The position numbers and the translations under genes are program-made. 6,818 nucleotides of DNA from NCBI GenBank assembly GCA_015486785.1, contig WFQZ01000263.1, positions 1 through 6,818 on the forward strand. Direction: 5' to 3'. This stretch comes from Thermoflexales bacterium (GTDB lineage Bacteria; Chloroflexota; Anaerolineae; B4-G1; SLSP01). Numbering within the stretch: the first letter of the stretch is position 1; each line of letters begins with the position of its first letter. Shown piece by piece: positions 1-5,761 of this stretch. Under the pieces are notes generated by a model, which did no database searches, was not told where the DNA came from, and saw nothing but the letters and a program-made list of their open reading frames with translations.

Positions 1-557
1 ACTACACGCTCAACGTCGGCGTGACGGGCAGCGGGGCAGTGAGCAAGCAGCCGGAGCAGGCCAGCTACACCTACGGGCAAGTCGTGACGCTTACGGCGGT
101 GCCGGATGCGGGCTGGAGCTTCGTCGCGTGGAGCGGGGACGCCAGCGGCAGCACGACGCCGCTCACGGTGACGATGGACGGCGACAAGGTCGTCACCGCC
201 ACCTTCAGCCAGGTCCCTTGTACCGCCGTGAGCGGCGTGAACCTGACCGTGCTCTCCATCGGCCAGCTCACCCCCACCACCACGGTGCAGTTCAGCGCGG
301 ACATCATCCCCAACGAGGCGCGGAAGCCTTACACGTACACGGTGGATTACGGCAGCGGCGCGGGGAACGCCCTCAGCAGCAGCGACGATCCGTTGCTCTT
401 CACCCACCTCTTCGGGGCCAGCGGCCAATACACAGTCACCGTCACCGTCTGGAACTGCGCTGCGCCGGTGACCGACTCGGTGACGGTCACTATCTCGGAG
501 CAGGGGCCACGGAAGCTCTACTTGCCTCTGGTCACGCGCAACGCGCAAGACGGTTGA
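1..557 (+). CDS. C-terminal part of a secreted/surface protein with InlB-type repeat and PKD-like domain (5' end outside window)
   Basis: The reading frame is already open at the left edge (first full codon at position 3) and stops with TGA at 555-557, giving 184 visible residues. A GTG at position 21 could be called as a start, but it lies inside a repeat domain, so the gene almost certainly begins upstream. Residues 1-69 read like one divergent InlB B-repeat: YTLNV, GSGAV, a YTYGQVVTLTA strand, then GWSFVAWSGD and the closing KVVTATF. Residues about 72-165 resemble a PKD-type beta sandwich, with YTVDYGSG near the usual WDFGDG position and GQYTVTVTVWN as the last strands. The protein ends EQGPRKLYLPLVTRNAQDG, a short hydrophobic tail that I recall from many secreted Chloroflexota proteins. 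Such domains are extracellular and structural or adhesive; no catalytic motif is visible. Substrate and partners are unknown. The gene converges on uvrB across 40 nt. Confidence 0.82.
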   Translation, partial: YTLNVGVTGSGAVSKQPEQASYTYGQVVTLTAVPDAGWSFVAWSGDASGSTTPLTVTMDGDKVVTATFSQVPCTAVSGVNLTVLSIGQLTPTTTVQFSADIIPNEARKPYTYTVDYGSGAGNALSSSDDPLLFTHLFGASGQYTVTVTVWNCAAPVTDSVTVTISEQGPRKLYLPLVTRNAQDG

Positions 558-565
558 GTTTGTTC

Positions 566-595
566 CTCCGGCCCCTCCTCGCAGAGGGGCCGGAG
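566..595. terminator. Hairpin terminator shared by convergent genes
   Basis: CTCCGGCCCCTC (566-577) and GAGGGGCCGGAG (584-595) are exact reverse complements around a six-base loop, CTCGCA. The 12-bp stem is 10/12 G+C. It sits 8 nt after the stop of the secreted-protein gene and 2 nt after the minus-strand uvrB stop. On the plus strand it is followed by TTTCATTT, a modest T-rich tract. On the minus strand the following bases are GAACAAAC, which is poorer in T. It is therefore a reasonable intrinsic terminator for the plus-strand gene and perhaps a bidirectional one. Confidence 0.75.
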
Positions 596-597
596 TT

Positions 598-2601
598 TCA
601 TTTACGCCGCTCGCGCTGCCAAAGCGGGGCTTTTTCTTCGAGGATACCGCGCAGTTTGAAGATTTCGTCGCGCAGCGAGGCCGCTTTTTCAAATTCCCAA
701 TTGGCGGCTGCGGTGCGCATTTCTTTTTCCAGCGCACGGATCAGTTTTTGGAGCGATTCGGGCGGCAGGGAGGCCGGATCGGGCTGCGCGGCGTCAGGTT
801 CTTCACGGCGCAATCGCTCGGTGATGTCGTGGATCGCCTTGACTATCGCTTGCGGCTCTATGTGATGCTCGCGGTTGTAGGCGATCTGCCGGGCGCGACG
901 GTTCTCCGTCTCGCGGATCGCCTCGCGCATCGCGTCGGTCATCTGATCGGCGTACATCACGACCGCGCCTTCAATGTGCCGCGCGGCCCGCCCCATCGTC
1001 TGGATGAGCGCGGTGGCACTGCGCAGGAAGCCTTGTTTATCGGCATCCAGGATCGCCACCAAGCTGACTTCCGGCAGGTCCAGTCCCTCGCGCAGCAGGT
1101 TGATGCCCACCACGACATCGTATTGACCCAGGCGCAGGTCGCGCAGGATTTCTACCCGCTCAATCGTCTGGATTTCGCTGTGCAGATAGGTCACTTTGAT
1201 CCCTAGCTCGCGCAGGTAATCGGCTAAATCCTCGGCCATCTTCTTGGTGAGCGTGGTCACCAAAACCCGCTGCCCCTTGCTCACCCGCGCTTGAATCCGC
1301 CCGATCAGATCGTCAACCTGTCCCTTGGTGGGCAGGACGGTGATTTGGGGATCAAGGATGCCGGTCGGGCGGATGATCTGCTCCACCACTTGCTCCGCGC
1401 GGGTCAGTTCGTAGGGGCCGGGGGTTGCGCTGGTGTAGATTACCTGGTTCATCCGCTCTTCAAACTCGGTGAAGGTGAGCGGGCGGTTATCCAGTGCCGA
1501 AGGCAGGCGGAAGCCGTATTCCACCAGCGTTTGCTTGCGGGCACGGTCGCCGTTGTACATGCCCCGCACCTGGGGAATGCTCATGTGCGATTCGTCCACG
1601 ATCAACAAGAAATCGTCGGGGAAATAATCCAGCAGCGTCCACGGCGGCGAGCCGGGCGCACGCTGATCCATGTGCCGCGAGTAGTTTTCGATGCCGGAAC
1701 AGTAGCCCATTTCGCGGATCATCTCCAGATCGTAGCGGGTGCGTTGCTCCAGCCGCTGCGCTTCCAGTTGCTTGCCCTGCGCTTGCAACTCCGCCACCCG
1801 TGCCGCTAACTCCGCTTCGATGTCGGCCAACGCTTGCTCACGTTTCTCTTCCGAGGTCACATAGTGCTTGGCCGGGAAGATTTTGATCTCCGAGGGCGCG
1901 GCCAAGACTTCCCCCGTCAGCGGGACGATCTCGGTGATGCGCTCAATCTCATCCCCCCAGAAGGAGATGCGGTACGCCGTTTCGCTGTACGCCGGACGGA
2001 TGTCCAGCGTATCGCCGCGCACGCGGAACGTGCCGCGCTTAAAATCCAGATCGTTGCGCTCGTAGTAGATGTCCACCAGGTGGCGCATCATTGTTTGGCG
2101 GCGGATCGTCTGTCCCACCCGCAGCGGCAACGTCACGCGCCCCCATTCCGCCGGATTGCCCAGCGCGTAGATGCACGAGACCGAGGCCACGATGATCACG
2201 TCGCGGCGCGAAAGGACTGCCGCCGTGGCCGCCAGCCGCAGGCGATCAATATCCTCGTTGATGTCGGCGTCCTTCTCAATGTACAGGTCCTGCGTCACCA
2301 CGTAGGCTTCCGGTTGATAGTAATCGTAGTACGAGACAAAATACTCCACCGCGTTTTGCGGGAACAGCTCCCGGAACTCGGCGTAAAGCTGCGCGGCCAA
2401 CGTTTTGTTGTGCGCCAAAATCAGGGTGGGTCGCTCCGTCCGCGCGATGACTTGCGCCATCACGAAAGTTTTGCCCGTGCCGGTTGCTCCTTTGAGCACC
2501 TGATGGCGCAACCCGCGATTGATCCCCTCCACCAACCGCGCGATGGCTGCCGGCTGATCGCCGGTCGGCTGAAACTGTGTCTGCAACGTGAATAAGCTCA
2601 T
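598..2601 (-). CDS. uvrB: UvrB, excinuclease ABC subunit B
   Basis: UvrB is the damage-verifying helicase-like subunit of nucleotide excision repair. It is loaded by UvrA, clamps the damaged strand and recruits UvrC for incision. The 667-aa product has normal family length and every landmark: Walker A GATGTGKT (residues 38-45), the aromatic DNA-clamping beta-hairpin FVSYYDYYQPEAYV (88-101), Walker B-type DESH (336-339), SATPGPYE (391-398), the C-terminal helicase motifs LHSEIQTIERVEILRDLR (473-490) and GINLLREGLDLPEVS (499-513), and QTMGRAAR (534-541). A UVR motif of the kind that binds UvrC spans about 617-652 (LEKEM, WEFEKAASLRDEI). I chose the ATG at 2601, giving MSLFTLQTQF, because a GGAGGG lies just upstream and the family begins there. 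The open frame continues back to a TTG at 2682, but that extension contains a likely promoter. Nothing looks damaged. No uvrA or uvrC is in the window. Confidence 0.98.
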   Translation of the reverse strand: MSLFTLQTQFQPTGDQPAAIARLVEGINRGLRHQVLKGATGTGKTFVMAQVIARTERPTLILAHNKTLAAQLYAEFRELFPQNAVEYFVSYYDYYQPEAYVVTQDLYIEKDADINEDIDRLRLAATAAVLSRRDVIIVASVSCIYALGNPAEWGRVTLPLRVGQTIRRQTMMRHLVDIYYERNDLDFKRGTFRVRGDTLDIRPAYSETAYRISFWGDEIERITEIVPLTGEVLAAPSEIKIFPAKHYVTSEEKREQALADIEAELAARVAELQAQGKQLEAQRLEQRTRYDLEMIREMGYCSGIENYSRHMDQRAPGSPPWTLLDYFPDDFLLIVDESHMSIPQVRGMYNGDRARKQTLVEYGFRLPSALDNRPLTFTEFEERMNQVIYTSATPGPYELTRAEQVVEQIIRPTGILDPQITVLPTKGQVDDLIGRIQARVSKGQRVLVTTLTKKMAEDLADYLRELGIKVTYLHSEIQTIERVEILRDLRLGQYDVVVGINLLREGLDLPEVSLVAILDADKQGFLRSATALIQTMGRAARHIEGAVVMYADQMTDAMREAIRETENRRARQIAYNREHHIEPQAIVKAIHDITERLRREEPDAAQPDPASLPPESLQKLIRALEKEMRTAAANWEFEKAASLRDEIFKLRGILEEKAPLWQRERRK

Positions 2602-2604
2602 ACT

Positions 2605-2610
2605 CCCTCC
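2605..2610 (-). promoter_or_regulatory. Ribosome binding site deciding the uvrB start
   Basis: On the minus strand GGAGGG precedes the ATG at 2601-2599, with AGT between them. The 3-4 nt spacing is slightly short, but the match is strong. It favours this ATG over the in-frame TTG at 2682, which has no comparable purine-rich sequence before it. Confidence 0.75.
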
Positions 2611-2623
2611 ATAAACAACGACG

Positions 2624-2629
2624 ATTATA
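2624..2629 (-). promoter_or_regulatory. Putative uvrB promoter (-10 element)
   Basis: The minus strand reads TATAAT exactly at 2629-2624. At 17-nt spacing the -35 position (2652-2647) reads ATAAGA, which matches the TTGACA consensus at only 3/6, and there is no TGn extension. Transcription would start near 2617, leaving a leader of about 16 nt before the ATG. The -10 is convincing and the -35 is weak, so an activator, a different sigma factor or chance are all possible. Confidence 0.5.
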
Positions 2630-2636
2630 CCCGCAC

Positions 2637-2647
2637 ATTGCCGCAAT
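2637..2647. promoter_or_regulatory. Small inverted repeat between divergent promoters, possible operator
   Basis: ATTGC-C-GCAAT is a perfect 5-bp inverted repeat around one base. It overlaps the -35 of the plus-strand promoter and the spacer of the minus-strand promoter, a position from which a bound repressor could control both. A repeat this short arises by chance fairly often in 125 bp, so the operator role is only a suggestion. Confidence 0.25.
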
Positions 2648-2665
2648 CTTATTCCAGCATATAAT
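2638..2665 (+). promoter_or_regulatory. Putative promoter of the M32 peptidase operon
   Basis: A perfect TATAAT at 2660-2665 is preceded, after a 16-nt spacer, by TTGCCG at 2638-2643 (4/6 to TTGACA). Transcription would begin near 2672, giving an untranslated leader of about 55 nt before the ATG at 2727. It is the only good sigma70-type candidate upstream of the three-gene plus-strand cluster. Its -35 lies within the spacer region of the opposing uvrB promoter. Confidence 0.6.
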
Positions 2666-2726
2666 GATTGTGACTCCAACAAGCTCTTTTCAATGCATGT
2701 CTAACCCTAAATAAAGGAGACCACAA

Positions 2727-4256
2727 ATGGGAGAGAAATTAGAGCACCTGAAATCACACATGGCGACCACGATTGATCTGATGCATGCCGCTGCATTGCT
2801 CAGTTGGGATCAAGAAGTGTACATGCCGCCCCAAGGCGTGGAGGCCCGTTCCCAGCAACTGGCGACCTTGTCCACGCTGGCGCACCAGATGTTCACCTCC
2901 GACGAGACGGGGGAACTGTTGGCCGAGGCCGAGGCGGAAGTCGCCGGAATGGACTACGACAGTGACGAAGCCAGCAACGTCCGTGTGACCCGCCGGGAGT
3001 ATGATCAACACACCAAGTTGCCCACATCCTTGGTATCGGAGATGTCGCTCACTGCATCGCAAGCCTTTGCCGCGTGGCGGCAGGCCCGCGAAAAACAGGA
3101 CTACGCTCTTTTTGAGCCGCACTTGCAGAAGATCGTTGATCTCAACCGCCGCAAGGCCGACTATTTGGGCTACGAGGCGCATCCTTACGATGCGCTCTTG
3201 GGTCTCTTTGAGCCGGGGATGACCACGGCGCAGGTTGAAGCTCTTTTTGAGCCGCTCAAGCAAGGCTTGATCCCGCTGATCCAGGCGATCACCGCGCAGC
3301 CGCAAGTTGACGATCACTTCCTCACCGAGCCGGAATACGATGTGGAGCGGCAATGGGAATTCACGATGCTCCTGCTCCGCAAGATGGGCTATGATTTCCG
3401 GCGCGGGCGGCAGGACAAAGCCCCGCATCCTTTCACGATCAACTTTGCGAACCGTGACGTGCGGGTGACCACGCGCTTGCATCCCCATCGCCCGCTCTCC
3501 GCGATCTTCGGCAGTGCGCACGAAGGCGGGCACGCGCTCTATGAGCAGGGCAGCCCCGATAAGTTTGAACGGTCGGTGCTGGCCGGTGGGGCCTCAATGG
3601 GCGTCCACGAGTCCCAATCCCGCCTCTGGGAAAATCAGGTGTCCCGTGGCAAAGCCTTCTGGAGCTACTATTACCCCATCCTGCAGGCCTTCTTCCCCGA
3701 ACAACTGGAAGGCGTCCCGTTCTGGGAGTTCTACCGCGCGGTCAATAAGGTGGAGCCGAGCTTCATCCGCGTGGAGGCCGACGAAGTGACCTATAACCTG
3801 CATATCTTCGTCCGCTTTGAGCTGGAAAAGTCGCTGCTCACCGGCGAACTTTCCGTAGCCGACTTGCCGGACGCCTGGAACGCTAAATATCAAGCCTATT
3901 TGGGCATCACACCGCCCAATGACGCGCTGGGCTGCTTGCAAGATGTGCATTGGTCACATGGCGACATCGGCTACTTCCCCACCTACACATTGGGCAACTT
4001 GATCTCGGCGCAGTTGTACGCTCAGATCAAGCAGGAAGTGCCCGGATTGGAGGACGGTTACCGGAACGGCGAGTTTGCCCCACTGCTTACCTGGCTGCGG
4101 GAGAAAATCCATCGCCACGCGCGGAAGTTCACCGCTGCGGAGCTGCTCCAACGCGCCATCGGCCAGGAGCTGGACGCCCGCCCGCTGCTGGAATACTTCT
4201 ATCAAAAATACGCCGAAGTCTATCAGCTTGAAGGGCTGACACTGCCCGCAGCTTAA
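2727..4256 (+). CDS. M32 family (Taq-type) metallocarboxypeptidase
   Basis: M32 enzymes are zinc-dependent carboxypeptidases that remove C-terminal residues from peptides, with broad specificity but poor action after proline. They are usually cytosolic and this protein has no signal peptide. At 509 aa it has full family length, and all five family motifs occur in order: DVRVT (244-248), HEGGH (265-269) with two zinc-binding histidines and the general-base Glu266, HESQ (294-297) whose Glu295 is the expected third zinc ligand, IRVEAD (347-352) and GCLQDVHW (402-409). The 30-residue distance from the first His to Glu295 fits the family. The N-terminal SWDQEVYMPPQGVEAR is also typical. The ATG at 2727 follows AAGGAGA by six nt; a later Met12 codon has no such site. 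It is divergent from uvrB and leads a probable operon with the TPR and GAF membrane proteins, 14 nt upstream of the former. A role in peptide turnover is inferred from the family; why it sits beside signalling genes is unknown. Confidence 0.96.
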   Translation: MGEKLEHLKSHMATTIDLMHAAALLSWDQEVYMPPQGVEARSQQLATLSTLAHQMFTSDETGELLAEAEAEVAGMDYDSDEASNVRVTRREYDQHTKLPTSLVSEMSLTASQAFAAWRQAREKQDYALFEPHLQKIVDLNRRKADYLGYEAHPYDALLGLFEPGMTTAQVEALFEPLKQGLIPLIQAITAQPQVDDHFLTEPEYDVERQWEFTMLLLRKMGYDFRRGRQDKAPHPFTINFANRDVRVTTRLHPHRPLSAIFGSAHEGGHALYEQGSPDKFERSVLAGGASMGVHESQSRLWENQVSRGKAFWSYYYPILQAFFPEQLEGVPFWEFYRAVNKVEPSFIRVEADEVTYNLHIFVRFELEKSLLTGELSVADLPDAWNAKYQAYLGITPPNDALGCLQDVHWSHGDIGYFPTYTLGNLISAQLYAQIKQEVPGLEDGYRNGEFAPLLTWLREKIHRHARKFTAAELLQRAIGQELDARPLLEYFYQKYAEVYQLEGLTLPAA

Positions 4257-4270
4257 ACTGGAGGGAAACC

Positions 4271-5746
4271 ATGGACGCCAAAACACCACAATCACAGTCT
4301 GCCCCGTCAACCGACGAGCCATGGGACGATCTCCTGGGGGCACTGGAATACGAAGAGCCGCCGGAGGAAGTCGCCCCGCAACATAGCGGGGCCTTCGGCG
4401 GTTTTATGGAAAAAGTGGCCTGCTTCCGCAAGCGTAAGCCCAAAGAAGCACAACCGGTTACTGCCTCTGAGCCAACGGAGCAGCCGTCCGCTCCGGCGAA
4501 GCCGACTAAGCGACGCCGCGCGGGGGGATTCACCCGCCAACAGAAGATCATTCTGGGCGTCTTGGGGATGCTGGTGCTGCTGGTTTACGCCGTGATCTTG
4601 ACCACTATGCTCAAGTCGATGCGGGCCAAGCCTGCGCCGGGTGGGCAAACTCTCACTGTCGTCTCGCCGGTCAGCACGCCGATCAACTGGACCGGGCATC
4701 CCACGGCCACGACCACCGCATCGGCCACCGAGAGCGTCTCAGTTACCCTCACCCCGCCTCCGGACGATGAAGGCAGTGCCGCCGTCACGCCGACGCCCAC
4801 CCAGACACCCACGCCGCTGCCGGAGTTGGCTGTGGCTACGCAGTACGACGCTCAAGTCCTGGAAGCTCCCAACGACATCTCATTGCGGCTCAAGCGCGGC
4901 AATGAGTATCTGCGGCTGCAAGCCTACAAAGCCGCCGAGGGCGATTTTGAGCATGTCTTGAGCCTGGATAAACAGAACGCGGAAGCGTACGTGGGCTTGG
5001 GGCAAGTGTACCTCCACACGCACCGTTGGCAGGAAGCCGAATCGGCTTTTGGAACGGCGATTGCCTTTCAAGAGAATCTCGACGCAGCGCATTTTAATCT
5101 GGGCTACGAGTATTACTTGGAGGGACGTTACGAGGAGGCCGCCAAAGAATTTGACTGGACCGCCGAGCTGCGCTATCCGGCAGCCTCTCAGGTGACCGCT
5201 GCCAGACCCGAAAAAGACCCCGCCTATGTGGCTTACGTGACGGCGGAATCGTGGTTGGCGATCTCCTCGGCCCGGCAAGGACAGGCCGAGGCCGCGATGG
5301 AGGCTATCTCGCGCACCGTGGCTCTCAGTGCGACCCAGGCCACGGGGGGATTGCCGAAAGTGCCTCTCGCCTACGTGGGACGGGCTTGGGCCTTCCAAGC
5401 GCAAGACCCGCCGGCCTTGGATCAAGCCCAAGGGGATCTGCTCTACGCCAAGGGGATCGACCCTTACAATTTCGAAGTTCTCAATGCCCTGGCACGCTTC
5501 TACGCCACGTATCGCCACGAACGTTTGACCGAGGCCGAGCAACTGGCGCAATACGCTTTGGACTGGGCGCGGGATGACTTGCAACGGGCACGCGCTCTGC
5601 ACACGATGGGGCTGGTTTACCTGGCCGAGGGGCGCAAAGATGCCGCGCAACAAGTGTTCTCCGAAGCCTCCAACCTGGTCACATCCGATGGGAAGATCGC
5701 TTACGCGGAGTTAGCACAAGACGCCGAGAAAGCCATCGCGCCGTAA
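4271..5746 (+). CDS. Single-pass membrane protein with Thr/Pro-rich linker and TPR domain
   Basis: No specific family is recognised for this 491-aa product. Residues 1-91 are polar, with an acidic stretch (about 15-34) and a basic one (52-58), ending in KRRRAGGFTRQQK. One hydrophobic helix follows at about 93-113 (IILGVLGMLVLLVYAVILTTM). The basic residues before it suggest the N-terminus is cytoplasmic and the C-terminus outside. Residues 120-185 are a low-complexity Thr/Ser/Pro linker including TPTPTQTPTPLPE. From about 203 to the end are TPR-type helical pairs, clearest at 236-269 (AYVGLGQVYLHTHRWQEAESAF), 271-300 and 439-470, with poorer units at 319-352 and 400-433. TPRs bind proteins or peptides, so a scaffold or substrate-binding role outside the membrane is likely but unproven. 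GGAGGG ends five nt before the ATG. The gene starts 14 nt after the peptidase stop and ends 15 nt before the GAF gene, consistent with one transcript. Confidence 0.88.
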   Translation: MDAKTPQSQSAPSTDEPWDDLLGALEYEEPPEEVAPQHSGAFGGFMEKVACFRKRKPKEAQPVTASEPTEQPSAPAKPTKRRRAGGFTRQQKIILGVLGMLVLLVYAVILTTMLKSMRAKPAPGGQTLTVVSPVSTPINWTGHPTATTTASATESVSVTLTPPPDDEGSAAVTPTPTQTPTPLPELAVATQYDAQVLEAPNDISLRLKRGNEYLRLQAYKAAEGDFEHVLSLDKQNAEAYVGLGQVYLHTHRWQEAESAFGTAIAFQENLDAAHFNLGYEYYLEGRYEEAAKEFDWTAELRYPAASQVTAARPEKDPAYVAYVTAESWLAISSARQGQAEAAMEAISRTVALSATQATGGLPKVPLAYVGRAWAFQAQDPPALDQAQGDLLYAKGIDPYNFEVLNALARFYATYRHERLTEAEQLAQYALDWARDDLQRARALHTMGLVYLAEGRKDAAQQVFSEASNLVTSDGKIAYAELAQDAEKAIAP

Positions 5747-5761
5747 AATCAAGGGAGCCTT

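Noticed and set aside
128..865. Plus-strand open frame of 245 aa
   Set aside because: It overlaps the secreted-protein gene in another frame, crosses the terminator hairpin and continues antisense into uvrB. The product is Arg/His-rich and typical of an out-of-frame GC-rich shadow.
1834..2595. Plus-strand open frame of 253 aa opposite uvrB
   Set aside because: It is wholly antisense to an intact uvrB, with a low-complexity Arg/His/Val composition and no recognisable domain.
2602..2682. N-terminal extension of UvrB to a TTG at 2682, adding 27 residues
   Set aside because: The extension has no Shine-Dalgarno sequence, is not part of the UvrB family N-terminus and contains the perfect TATAAT at 2629-2624. 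The ATG at 2601 has GGAGGG upstream and gives normal length.
2754..3533. Minus-strand open frame of 259 aa opposite the peptidase
   Set aside because: It is antisense to the conserved M32 coding sequence, with no domain and no plausible ribosome binding context.
4788..4824. Possible short tandem DNA repeat (ACGCC/ACCCA units)
   Set aside because: It is explained by coding for the Thr/Pro-rich linker TPTPTQTPTPLPE; the units are irregular at DNA level.
4880..5653. Minus-strand open frame of 257 aa opposite the TPR gene
   Set aside because: It is antisense to clear TPR coding sequence and shows no motif of its own.
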